From a virus: a stretch of 39,198 nucleotides of DNA. A program made the position numbers and the translations under genes. Below the pieces are notes generated by a model. The model was given only the letters and a program-made list of their open reading frames with translations, searched no databases and had not been told where the DNA came from. Shown one piece after another: positions 19,256-27,138 of this stretch (within the stretch, counting starts at the first letter, position 1; every line of letters begins with the position of its first letter). Location of the stretch: the IMG/VR virus record IMGVR_UViG_3300020000_000039, positions 1 to 39,198 of that record, one strand, 5' to 3'.

Positions 19256-19446
19256 CGGAGCCGACTTGGCCGGAGATGGCGCTAGCTGGAAAGCTCTTCG
19301 CAATCCTCGCCGAAGAACCGACCGCGTTTTTAGCAACGTCGGACGGCCCCCGGCTCGCGGCCCTAGAGATTAACAAGGGCGTTATTTTTGTAACGACGCG
19401 GGACGGCGACCGCTTCGAACTGGTCGTCCGCAAGGTCGAACCATGA
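19252..19446 (+). CDS. Small hypothetical protein
   Basis: A 64-residue protein with a GTG start in a GTGA overlap and a stop in an ATGA overlap. A helical first half (PEMALAGKLFAILAEEPTAF) is followed by a beta-rich half (KGVIFVTTRDGDRFELVV). Unknown function; part of the second cargo operon. Confidence 0.5.
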   Translation: MTEPTWPEMALAGKLFAILAEEPTAFLATSDGPRLAALEINKGVIFVTTRDGDRFELVVRKVEP

Positions 19447-19856
19447 CCGGCCCGCGTTACTATCGGCTTCGCGCGGACCATAGCGTCGAACCGTTCCCGG
19501 TCCGGAGCGACGCCGACCTTATCGCTTGGTCGACCGAAGTTTTCGGCGGCGACCGCTTCGGCGACCGCTGCGTCGCTTCGACCGAAGTCGCCCCCGGCGT
19601 TTCGGTGTCGACCGTTTTTCTCGGCTTAGACCGTAGCTTCGGGCGGACCGGCCCGCCGCTGGTTTTCGAAACGATGGCTTTCGACGCCGACCGGCGCTAC
19701 CAATGGCGTTGGTCGACTTGGGACGAAGCGGTCGTCGGTCACGAAGCCGCCTTGGCGATGCTCCGGGCGCGGCTTATGGCCCGCAACGCGCCGAGCCGCG
19801 ACCCAATGCTTCCCGGTCGGATTAAGATACGGAACGCCGACAAGCGGAAGCCATAG
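19443..19856 (+). CDS. Conserved phage protein of unknown function
   Basis: A 137-residue protein of a type common in phage genomes. Typical landmarks are VSTVFLGLDRSFG, GPPLVFETMAF and RWSTWDEAVVGHEAALAML. The function is not known. The first third is variable (LRADHSVEPFPVRSDADL). It starts in an ATGA overlap with the upstream gene. Confidence 0.7.
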   Translation: MTGPRYYRLRADHSVEPFPVRSDADLIAWSTEVFGGDRFGDRCVASTEVAPGVSVSTVFLGLDRSFGRTGPPLVFETMAFDADRRYQWRWSTWDEAVVGHEAALAMLRARLMARNAPSRDPMLPGRIKIRNADKRKP

Positions 19857-19866
19857 GAGTCCGACC

Positions 19867-20280
19867 ATGCCGTTAAAGGAAGTCCAGCGTTACGACCGCG
19901 AGCTTATCCGCGCTAACCCGGAATGGCTCTTCGTTTTCGGCGACAATCTCGGCGGCTCCGGCTTTGGCGGACAAGCCCGCGAAGCCCGGGGGGAGCCGAA
20001 CGCGGTCGGCATTGTGACGAAGCGAGCGCCAAGCATGGCGGACTCCGCCTTCCTTTGCGACGGCGACCTAGCCTTAGCCCGCTATTACTGGCGACCGGCC
20101 TTCGACCGGCTTAACGCGCATCTCTTCGCCGGGGGCGTCGTCGTATGGCCCGCCGATGGAATCGGGACCGGTCTCGCGGACCTAGAGACCCGCGCCCCGG
20201 CGCTTTGGCGGGAGCTTCAATTATTCATCGCCGGAATGCGCTCCGTTGCCGAAGTAATGGACGCGCAAAAAAAGCCCTAG
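19867..20280 (+). CDS. DUF7831-like phage protein
   Basis: A 137-residue protein with the hallmark NPEWLFVFGDNLGG-x-GFGGQA and EPNAVGIVTKRAPS segments of a phage family I know as DUF7831, loosely macro-domain-like. The biochemical role is not established; binding of a nucleotide or ADP-ribose-like ligand is a possibility raised by the Gly-rich GDN region. The ATG at 19867 has AGGAG seven bases upstream. Its 3' end is shared with the terminator of the convergent late operon. Confidence 0.7.
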   Translation: MPLKEVQRYDRELIRANPEWLFVFGDNLGGSGFGGQAREARGEPNAVGIVTKRAPSMADSAFLCDGDLALARYYWRPAFDRLNAHLFAGGVVVWPADGIGTGLADLETRAPALWRELQLFIAGMRSVAEVMDAQKKP

Positions 20281-20304
20281 GACGCTCGCGAAAGCGTCCG
20301 GGCT
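20267..20304 (-). terminator. Terminator of the late operon, minus strand
   Basis: Read leftward: AGCCC and GGACGC pair with GCGTCC and GGGCT (a TA bulge between), followed by seven T. It overlaps the last codons of the plus-strand DUF7831-like gene. Confidence 0.9.
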
Positions 20305-20356
20305 ATCTCGGGACCAAATTGTCGGGAAGTGCGCTAGGCGAGCGCCGGAGGCGGTC

Positions 20357-20452
20357 CTAGGCCAGCAAGAGAACCGCGACGACGATAACAAGCGTCGCCA
20401 TCGCCAAGAGAATCGGAATCAGCGGGTCCGGCGACCGGTTCGCGTTACGCAT
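20357..20452 (-). CDS. Tiny single-span membrane protein
   Basis: A 31-residue protein: [10 protein letters not shown] followed by one hydrophobic helix (LIPILLAMATLVIVVAVLLL) ending at the C-terminus. It overlaps the upstream tiny gene by eight bases and is the last gene of the late operon. Its size and position after the fibre gene would fit a lysis-related or other small late membrane protein. No family is recognised. Confidence 0.5.
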   Translation of the reverse strand: MRNANRSPDPLIPILLAMATLVIVVAVLLLA

Positions 20453-20576
20453 GGCGGAATCCTAACAAGCGGGCGGCTCCGAAGGCGGAACCGGCGACCG
20501 CGATAACCAGCAAGCCAAAGACGACGAAGGGAAGGGCGACCGCGACCGGTTCCCGCCAGTCGCGCCGGTCGTTCAT
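20445..20576 (-). CDS. Tiny single-span membrane protein
   Basis: A 43-residue protein: a charged N-terminus ([10 protein letters not shown]), one hydrophobic helix ([20 protein letters not shown]) and a short basic tail. The ATG overlaps the fibre gene's stop (ATGA), so it is translated with the late genes. A holin-like or pinholin-like protein is conceivable, but nothing beyond size, topology and position supports this. Confidence 0.55.
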   Translation of the reverse strand: MNDRRDWREPVAVALPFVVFGLLVIAVAGSAFGAARLLGFRHA

Positions 20577-22957
20577 GCGGCCCGCTTCGCCATGCTCGGC
20601 GCGTCGGGCGGCGGCGGCGCGTCCGGGTCGGCGGGAAACGGAATCGGCGGCGGCGGCGGCGGCGGAATCATCGGCGGCAAGTTCGCGGGCTTCGGCTCCG
20701 GCGCGGACTTAAGGGCGGTCGTTGCAATCAAGCCGTGCGCCCGGACCCGGTCTAGCAAGGCGTTGAACTTGGCGACCAGCGCGTCGAACTCCGCCTTGGT
20801 CGGAGCCGCCGCCGCGTTCGCCGCGTTCGCAATCAAAGCGCCTTGTGCGCCGACGACTTTGACGCCGCCGACCATGAATCCCAAGCCCGCCGCCAAGTTC
20901 ATGCCGAGCGCATTTATCCCGCCGTAAGGGACGCTCCCGGCTGTATCGTTAAACGTGAGTCCGTTGGTGAAGCGGAAGTTTAGTTGCTTGTTAACCGTGT
21001 AAAACGCGCCGTCGTCGACCATCGCTCCGCCCGAACCGCCCGCGCTCTTAAAGACGACAAAATTATAAAAGTTCGTCGCTTGCAATTGAAGGTAACAGTC
21101 GGCGGCGGTCATTCCCGCGTTGGGACCAAAGTTATAAGCTGCGCCTAGCGCGGTGATTCCGCCGTGAGCGACAAGCGCCCCGGCGCTATTAAAATAAGCC
21201 GCCTCCGCGCCGTTATAATTGAAGATATAAGCGCCGCCCTTAATGTTAAGCGAACAACCGTTATAGCCGCTAATCGTTAGGCTATCCGCGCCGTAAGCGG
21301 AGTCAAAGTTGATGCCGACATAATAGCTGCTGACGGGGTCGCCTTTAAGCCGGAGGTTCGGGTTCAATCCGTCCAAAGTTAAGTATGGAATCGTCCCCGC
21401 CGCGCCCTTGATTGTTAGCGCCGGGTTGCCGAGCGTGAGCGTCATTTGCGAGACGCCCGCGCCGTTAAACCAGTTAAAGCCGAAGTCGTTAATCGAATAG
21501 CGGTTGAAGCCGTCCGTTAAAAAATTGTGTTCGCCAACGGTGTTAAACGAAAGCCCGACGTTCGTTCCGGTTATCGAGCTAACGCCGACGACCGACGTAA
21601 AGCGAAGCTCGGCGGAGCCGGTCGGTCCCTTCAAGTGTGCAATCGGATTTGTCGCCGTAACGACTAGGTTCCCGGCGACGTCGAAACTTCCATCGGCGGG
21701 CGTCGCGCTTTCGACCGTGAGCGTCGCGCCGCCGCCGCCGACGACGACGTCGCCCTTATCGCCGTCCGTCAATCCGCCGACCGGAACGCCGCCGACCGTT
21801 ATCGTCTTGCCAGCCGGGAGCGCCAAGCCCGCCGCGCTAAACGTCGCAAGGTCGACGAATTGCGATTGCAACGTCGCGCCGGTCGGAGCGGCGCTAATCG
21901 TAACGACGCCGCTATCGGCGCAAACAACGCGGGTCGCGAACGCCGTCCCGTTATGGCCTAGCTCTAGCCCCCAATTGTAACCGCCGCCTTCAAAGATGGT
22001 AACGGGCGGATTGCGGGCGGTCGTCGAAAAGAGCGGAATGGAATTCGACGTTAAGCCGTTCGTCGCTAGGACTTTCCCGGTAACGTCGAACGTGCCGTCC
22101 GCTGGCGTCGCGCTTTCGACCGTGAGCGTCGCGCCGCCGCCGCCGACGACGACGTCGCCCTTATCGCCGTCGCTTATGCCGGAGCCGAGCGATTGAATCT
22201 TCGCATAAACGGCGTTCTTAGTCGGGACTTGCATATTAGCCGACCAGCTTGGCCCGTAGGCTTCATGCGGGACCGTTAGACCGGTCGGCGTTAGCGTCGC
22301 CGTAATGCCATAACCAGCGGTATAGAAATTGAGCGACCCGCCGCTATTGAATAGCGCCCAATTCTCGCCGGTTGTCCGGGTGTAAACCCAAAGCGCCCCG
22401 TTCGCTCCGGACGTTATAATCTCGTTGCTCGCAACGATTCGACCAGCAACGTCGAACGTCCCGTCGGCGGGCGTTGCGGTTTCAACCGTGTAAACATTGC
22501 CGCCGCCCGAAACGACGACGTCGCCCTTATCGCCATCCGAGACGACGCCGCTATCGCCCTTGTCGCCTTTCGGTCCGGGAACGGTCGAAGCTGGTCCGAC
22601 CGGTCCGACCGGACCAACGGGACCAACGGGTCCGGTCGGCCCCGGAACCGTCGACGCCGCGCCAGTGTCGCCCTTGTCGCCCTTGTCGCCCTTCGGCCCG
22701 GTTGGTCCGGGAACGGTCGAAGCCGCGCCGGTCGCGCCAGTGTCGCCCTTCGGTCCGACCGGCCCGACTGGTCCGACTGGTCCGACTGGTCCGGGAACGC
22801 CTTGCGGCCCGGTCGGTCCTATCGGCCCCCCGGACGGACCTTGCGCTCCGGAGACGTAAACCGGAATCGACGACTCTTCGATAACGACCGAAACGACCGT
22901 TTCGTCGGCGTAAGCGACGACGGCGTGGGAATCGATAACGACGGTCGCGTCGCTCAT
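20573..22957 (-). CDS. Collagen-like tail fibre protein
   Basis: A 794-residue fibre. Residues about 1-36 are a beta-rich head (VVIDSHAVV, then [17 protein letters not shown]), probably attaching to the tail tip. Residues about 38-150 are collagen-like Gly-x-y repeats ([21 protein letters not shown]) expected to form a triple helix. Next come three copies of a module beginning DGDKGDVVV and containing TVE-x-ATPADG, separated by beta-rich receptor-binding-type regions. The last 45 residues are Pro-rich ([15 protein letters not shown]). It starts in an ATGA overlap. It probably binds the host surface receptor; no separate fibre chaperone is seen. Confidence 0.85.
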   Translation of the reverse strand: MSDATVVIDSHAVVAYADETVVSVVIEESSIPVYVSGAQGPSGGPIGPTGPQGVPGPVGPVGPVGPVGPKGDTGATGAASTVPGPTGPKGDKGDKGDTGAASTVPGPTGPVGPVGPVGPVGPASTVPGPKGDKGDSGVVSDGDKGDVVVSGGGNVYTVETATPADGTFDVAGRIVASNEIITSGANGALWVYTRTTGENWALFNSGGSLNFYTAGYGITATLTPTGLTVPHEAYGPSWSANMQVPTKNAVYAKIQSLGSGISDGDKGDVVVGGGGATLTVESATPADGTFDVTGKVLATNGLTSNSIPLFSTTARNPPVTIFEGGGYNWGLELGHNGTAFATRVVCADSGVVTISAAPTGATLQSQFVDLATFSAAGLALPAGKTITVGGVPVGGLTDGDKGDVVVGGGGATLTVESATPADGSFDVAGNLVVTATNPIAHLKGPTGSAELRFTSVVGVSSITGTNVGLSFNTVGEHNFLTDGFNRYSINDFGFNWFNGAGVSQMTLTLGNPALTIKGAAGTIPYLTLDGLNPNLRLKGDPVSSYYVGINFDSAYGADSLTISGYNGCSLNIKGGAYIFNYNGAEAAYFNSAGALVAHGGITALGAAYNFGPNAGMTAADCYLQLQATNFYNFVVFKSAGGSGGAMVDDGAFYTVNKQLNFRFTNGLTFNDTAGSVPYGGINALGMNLAAGLGFMVGGVKVVGAQGALIANAANAAAAPTKAEFDALVAKFNALLDRVRAHGLIATTALKSAPEPKPANLPPMIPPPPPPPIPFPADPDAPPPPDAPSMAKRAA
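21699..21766 (-). repeat. 68-base repeat in fibre gene, copy 1
   Basis: Identical to 22104-22171 over 68 bases. It codes for the module [13 protein letters not shown] and the [12 protein letters not shown] segment. A third, diverged copy is near 22455-22525. Identity at the DNA level suggests recent duplication or recombination between modules. Confidence 0.8.
22104..22171 (-). repeat. 68-base repeat in fibre gene, copy 2
   Basis: Identical partner of 21699-21766, about 405 bases apart in the same reading frame. Recombination between the copies would delete or duplicate one receptor-binding module in frame. Confidence 0.8.
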
Positions 22958-23409
22958 TGGGTGACTCCCGCGCGGACGATAAAGTCGCCGCCTAGATACT
23001 TGTCTTTAAGCCCCCCGGTCGGCGTCATTTGTAAATCCCAAGCGAAGGTCGCGTCGTCGCCGCGTTCGCCCGGATAGGGGAGTCCCTCCATTGTCGTTTC
23101 GTTGATTCGAAGCTGGAGTTGGGAGAGGACGACCGTATCGGTTAGCGTGTAACCGGGCGGGACTTCGGACAACCGGCCCGCCGCGATATGGTCGGCGACG
23201 GTCGACGTCGTAACGCCCAAGACGTTAAGCCCTTCGGCGTTCGCCGCCGCGTCGATAAGGCTAACCAGCGGAGCGCCGCCTAGGTCGGGCTTAAGCCGAA
23301 CTTGGGCGAATGCGTGAGCGCCGGTTAAGTCCAGCGCGACGAACGAAAACGTCCGGACGCAAGCGACCCAACGGTCCGCGTTAATGTCGTATCGACCCGG
23401 GCTTATCAT
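22954..23409 (-). CDS. Tail-tip associated hypothetical protein
   Basis: A 151-residue protein between the tip protein and the fibre. It is beta-rich, with [19 protein letters not shown] near the start and a conserved-looking [14 protein letters not shown] segment. The ATG at 23409 is chosen because AGGGAAGG lies seven bases upstream; an in-frame ATG at 23433 is less well placed. The stop overlaps the fibre start (ATGA). It may be the adaptor between tip and fibre, by position only. Confidence 0.6.
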   Translation of the reverse strand: MISPGRYDINADRWVACVRTFSFVALDLTGAHAFAQVRLKPDLGGAPLVSLIDAAANAEGLNVLGVTTSTVADHIAAGRLSEVPPGYTLTDTVVLSQLQLRINETTMEGLPYPGERGDDATFAWDLQMTPTGGLKDKYLGGDFIVRAGVTQ

Positions 23410-23422
23410 GCCGTCGCCTTCC

Positions 23423-25447
23423 CTAGTTTTCATTGGGCGGGTTAAGCCCGCCGCCCGGACCGCCAGTCCCGCCCGAACCGCCGCCAGTTCCGGAGCCGCC
23501 CGAACCGGGCGACGCGGCGGGCGTCGGGACGATAAGCAAGCAAACGAAGTGCCGATAAGGATTCGTCGACGAAGCGAAGTAAGCGTCGATTTGTCCGGCT
23601 CCGCCCGGGAGCCGCGCCCATTGATAAGCGACGACGCCGCCGACGCGCGGTTGATCGTCATACCAAATCGCTATCTTGTCGCCCGCCGCGATGGTCCCGG
23701 TCGGCGTTACGGTCGCGCCGGTTACGGCGACCGTCTTATCCGAATAAACGCGGCTGTGATTGCTGATCGTAACGACGCCCGCCGACGTTATCGAAAGCGT
23801 TAGCCCGGTCGTCGAACTGTTTAGGATAAGCGCCGTAATTTGCGTTTCGGTAAGCTCTAAAACGGTGGTCGTTTGGTCGCGCTCTTGCGGCGTCGTTATC
23901 GTCGGCGTCGGCGGCGCGGTCGACGTTTGTCCAAGCGCGAAGCTATGCTTTGCGTCGGTTTCGCTTTCCAAGCTGAAAAGGACGGCCCCGGTCGCCGGGT
24001 CGATTTGCCGACCCAAGATGATCGCCTTTTGATTTGCTAGGCCAAGCTCCGGGATATTCAGCGTTACGGCTTCGCCGACTTGGAAAACCATAAACGCCGG
24101 TTTGAGCGGCAAAACGACCGGCCCGAATTCGCGCCCGTTGGTTAGCTGGTAAGCCGCCAGTTGCGCCCCTTGATTCACTTGCTGGACAAGATCGAACTGG
24201 ACTTCGGTCGTCTTAACTTCGCCGTCCTCGGTAACGTAAACCGACGACGAGACTTCCGGGAGTTGGGTATATTCCCAACGCTGATTCTCCAGCCGGACGC
24301 GGGGGACGACCGTATTTATTTTGTCGCGCCAAGACTTCATCGCTTGGACCGAAAGTTCGCCGTCCGCCAAGTCCGGCAAGCCAATGGTTACGACCGACGT
24401 TCGCGGCGCGGAGATTTTAACGCCGAGCTTGCCGCCGCCCCAAGTCGGCTCCGCGCCCGCCGCTTGCAAAATCCGCTTTAGGTTGTCCCATTTGGACGAC
24501 CCGGGCGCTTCGTAAATCTGGCCTCCGGCTTTCCAGCCGTTCGCGTCGCAAATGTTGGCAAGCTCGACGAACTGGTCGACTTCAATCTCCGCGAAGTCGA
24601 AGCCGCAACCCAAGAGCTTAACGGGCGGATTCAATGCCGCGCCCGCCGCCGTCTTTTCGATGAACCGGCCCCGCGCATAATTGAGCGCGGCAATCGCTGG
24701 ATTCTCGCCGGACGGCGTCGCCCCGGTTCCGAAAAGGAACGTCGCTTCGTCGCTCCAGCGGCAAGCCCCGGAGCCGCCCGGATAGGTGCTATCGAAGCGC
24801 GGGTCGTAAACCCGGACCGCCTTAAAGACGACGCCCCAAGCGGGAATGCCGGAGCTATACTTTTCGCCCTCCTTATCGAACTTCGCGGTTATCCGATAAG
24901 CGGCGTAACCCGATAGCTTATAGCTGGCGTCCCATTCGCGAAGCGCGGCGCGTCCCGGGTAGTTCGTAAACGCGGCCTCCGGACGGTTTCCGGGCTTAAC
25001 TTCAAGGAACATATAATCGGAGTAATAGCCGACCGCGTCGCCGCCGCCGACGTTCGAAGCCGAAGGCGCAAAGTTAATCGGCGAATAATCGGCCAAAAAC
25101 GTTTCGAAGGCTTCAATCGGACCAGCCGCCGAGACGACCATAATTTGCGAGCGGTCGCGGCGGTCGCCGCCGTTACTGTTATCGTAAACTTGAAAGCCGC
25201 CGACATAGGTTCGCCCGATGGCGTAAGGAATCGGCAAGTTCCGCCCAATGACAACGGAGTTTAACGACCCTTGCATATCCGGAGGCTTCGCCGTCGCGGC
25301 GGAGATTGCGCCCGCGACGGCGGAGACCGCGCTTAGAATCGCGCCGATGCCGATAAGGACCGGATTCCCGGTAACGACGCCGACGATAGTAACTATCGTT
25401 CCGACTATCGCGGCGACTTGCGAAACAATCTTGGCGGCTTTCGACAA
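23423..25447 (-). CDS. Tail tip protein (J-like / megatron position)
   Basis: A 674-residue central tip protein. Residues about 5-60 are hydrophobic with Gly and Ala (VGTIVTIVGVVTG), followed by LPIPYAIGRTYVGG, typical of the start of tip proteins. Beta-rich domains continue to about 560 (RWSDEATFLFG, VKLLGCGFDF), then a fibronectin-like or Ig-like region and a Gly/Ser-rich C-terminus (GSGGSGTGGGSGG). The start is a TTG at 25447 with GGAGG eight bases upstream, because no ATG lies nearby and the previous gene ends at 25450. It probably closes the tail and carries the fibre. Confidence 0.8.
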   Translation of the reverse strand: MSKAAKIVSQVAAIVGTIVTIVGVVTGNPVLIGIGAILSAVSAVAGAISAATAKPPDMQGSLNSVVIGRNLPIPYAIGRTYVGGFQVYDNSNGGDRRDRSQIMVVSAAGPIEAFETFLADYSPINFAPSASNVGGGDAVGYYSDYMFLEVKPGNRPEAAFTNYPGRAALREWDASYKLSGYAAYRITAKFDKEGEKYSSGIPAWGVVFKAVRVYDPRFDSTYPGGSGACRWSDEATFLFGTGATPSGENPAIAALNYARGRFIEKTAAGAALNPPVKLLGCGFDFAEIEVDQFVELANICDANGWKAGGQIYEAPGSSKWDNLKRILQAAGAEPTWGGGKLGVKISAPRTSVVTIGLPDLADGELSVQAMKSWRDKINTVVPRVRLENQRWEYTQLPEVSSSVYVTEDGEVKTTEVQFDLVQQVNQGAQLAAYQLTNGREFGPVVLPLKPAFMVFQVGEAVTLNIPELGLANQKAIILGRQIDPATGAVLFSLESETDAKHSFALGQTSTAPPTPTITTPQERDQTTTVLELTETQITALILNSSTTGLTLSITSAGVVTISNHSRVYSDKTVAVTGATVTPTGTIAAGDKIAIWYDDQPRVGGVVAYQWARLPGGAGQIDAYFASSTNPYRHFVCLLIVPTPAASPGSGGSGTGGGSGGTGGPGGGLNPPNEN

Positions 25448-25449
25448 AG

Positions 25450-25935
25450 CTAAACCCTCCAAGCCGCAAGGAAAGGCGCGGCGACGGTCGGTCGGATGAT
25501 GGCGAGACAATCGGCGTCGGGATGCCAGCCAAGCCATTTGCGCCCGACTGAAATAACGACGGTCCCGGCCCGCCATGCGGGAGCGCCCTTTTCGGATTGA
25601 ACCAAGGCGATATCGCCGGGGAGCATGAAGGCGGGCGCAATGCGCGGGAGCAAGCTATCGAAGAGCGTTTCCAGATCGTCGAAGCCGAGCGCCTTAAGCG
25701 CCTTGGTTACGCCAGCCGGAGACGAATAGGGCGGCGGCTCCGGCAAGCTCTTGTGTCCCATCTTGGCGAGATGAAAGGCGACAAGCTGGACGCAATCGGC
25801 GTCGCCGAGCGCGAACGCCTTTCCCTTGAAGGCGTCCATCGTCGCGGCTAACGCCCGCTGGCGACGAACCAAGTCGGGAACGCGGCTCCGTTGCTGGCGC
25901 GGCTTCCGCGCCTTTGGCTTATGCGGTTTGGCCAT
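25450..25935 (-). CDS. NlpC/P60-like (DUF6950-like) tail protein
   Basis: A 161-residue protein in the place where siphoviruses and gene transfer agents have an NlpC/P60 peptidase. LGDADCVQLVAFHLAKMGH looks like the active-site Cys helix. LPGDIALVQ and AGTVVISVGRKWLGWHPD follow, but the usual catalytic His after the G-x-V strand is not evident, so it may be a degenerate member (DUF6950 type). The first 20 residues are very basic (KPHKPKARKPRQQRSR). It may open the peptidoglycan locally during DNA entry or be purely structural. Confidence 0.6.
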   Translation of the reverse strand: MAKPHKPKARKPRQQRSRVPDLVRRQRALAATMDAFKGKAFALGDADCVQLVAFHLAKMGHKSLPEPPPYSSPAGVTKALKALGFDDLETLFDSLLPRIAPAFMLPGDIALVQSEKGAPAWRAGTVVISVGRKWLGWHPDADCLAIIRPTVAAPFLAAWRV

Positions 25936-26536
25936 TGGCGAGCCGCCCGAAGAGTCCGCCGTTGCCGCCGTTAGTCGTCCCGCGAGCCGGTCCGTTGACT
26001 CCCCAAGGGACTTGAATCCCGCTCCCGGTGCAATGGTCGAAACCCTTTTCTCCGGGCCAAGCCTCTTGATGGAAACGGGTCGAAAGGACGTTCCCTTCCT
26101 TGACTAAAAACAAGCGTTCGGAGGCGGCGACGAATTCGACGTCGACGGCTCGCGACGACGGCCCGACGCGGAGCGTCATAAAGTCGACCATTCCCCAAAA
26201 TAGAAGTTCGGGAGTCCCGACGACCGCGCCCGTTTGGCGGTCGACTTCCGCCATCCAAAACTTAATCGGACGGCCTTGGGCGTTGGACTGGAAAAGGTCC
26301 GTCGCGTCGGCGGTCGACCGGGGAAGTAATGTCATTCGCGCCCCGGGCGCTTCGTCGGTTAATCCTTCCGAGATGCTTTCGACGGACTCGATTGTGCCGA
26401 ACGCGACGTCGTTCGAAGTGAACGCGCCGACGCCCGACCAGTTAACGAAGCCGCCATCGCAAAGCCGGACGGTCCGGCTTGCTAATTGCATCTCGACCAG
26501 TCCGGCCAGCAAGAGGACGGGGGCGGTTAGCGCCAT
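25919..26536 (-). CDS. Tail hub/baseplate protein (DUF2163-like position)
   Basis: A 205-residue tail protein. Its start is beta-rich (VLLLAGLVEMQLASRTVRL), then CDGGFVNWSG. A later TRFHQEAWPGEKGFDHC segment resembles the PGD-x-G region of phage hub proteins. The order after the tape measure (Dit-like, this gene, NlpC-like, tip protein) is that of alphaproteobacterial gene transfer agents, where this slot is the DUF2163 hub. The ATG at 26536 follows the upstream stop at 26545. Confidence 0.65.
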   Translation of the reverse strand: MALTAPVLLLAGLVEMQLASRTVRLCDGGFVNWSGVGAFTSNDVAFGTIESVESISEGLTDEAPGARMTLLPRSTADATDLFQSNAQGRPIKFWMAEVDRQTGAVVGTPELLFWGMVDFMTLRVGPSSRAVDVEFVAASERLFLVKEGNVLSTRFHQEAWPGEKGFDHCTGSGIQVPWGVNGPARGTTNGGNGGLFGRLANGQTA

Positions 26537-26544
26537 CGCCGCGC

Positions 26545-27138
26545 CTATTCCATCTCGGCTAGTTCGAAGCCCATGCCGACGAAGTTCGCTAGCGCCATCT
26601 CCCAAGCGAACTCTTGGCCTTGGATGAAGCCTTCGACCATTGGCTTGCCGAACCAGCAAACGGCGTCGACGGGCGGAGAAACCCGAAGCATCGGCTCGAT
26701 TGGGAGCGTCGCCGTCCCGGTCGCCGACGCGATGGTCTCCGCCGTTACCATGTAAAGAAAATGTCGCCCGGTAACGACGACGCTAAAGAACTGGCCTTCG
26801 CGAAAAATATAGTTCGGCGTTGCCGCTTTGACGGGAAGCGACCGGCCCGCCGCGCCCGCGCTGGCGACCTTGATATCGCCCGGGTTTCCCGGGTCGAAGC
26901 CTTGGAGCGGCCAAGCCATTCGCGCCCCCTCTTGCTTCCCCCGGATTAGCCGCGCGACCCATTGGCGACCCAACTTCGGGTTAAGCATCGGCGGCATTGT
27001 AACGGCGATTTTGAACCGGCTTCCCATGCGTTCGACGCGCTGGACCGGACCGCCGAGCGACGGCGTTAGGAACGCGCCGAAGTCGACCAGCGCGGGCGCG
27101 GCGTTTGCCGGGGAAGGATAGTCGGGAAGGTCGATCAT
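26545..27138 (-). CDS. Distal tail protein (Dit/DUF2460-like position)
   Basis: A 197-residue protein immediately after the tape measure, overlapping nothing but adjacent (27139). It is beta-rich, with GSRFKIAVTMPPML and GQFFSVVVTGRHFLYMVT strands and a C-terminal helix (FVGMGFELAEME). By position and general character it is the distal tail protein that links tube and hub, equivalent to gene transfer agent gp12. I do not see a decisive motif. Confidence 0.6.
   Translation of the reverse strand: MIDLPDYPSPANAAPALVDFGAFLTPSLGGPVQRVERMGSRFKIAVTMPPMLNPKLGRQWVARLIRGKQEGARMAWPLQGFDPGNPGDIKVASAGAAGRSLPVKAATPNYIFREGQFFSVVVTGRHFLYMVTAETIASATGTATLPIEPMLRVSPPVDAVCWFGKPMVEGFIQGQEFAWEMALANFVGMGFELAEME

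Noticed and set aside
22480-22860. Plus-strand frames rich in Gly-Pro-Thr opposite the fibre gene
   Set aside because: They are the complement of the collagen-like repeats, which are in the coupled minus-strand frame.
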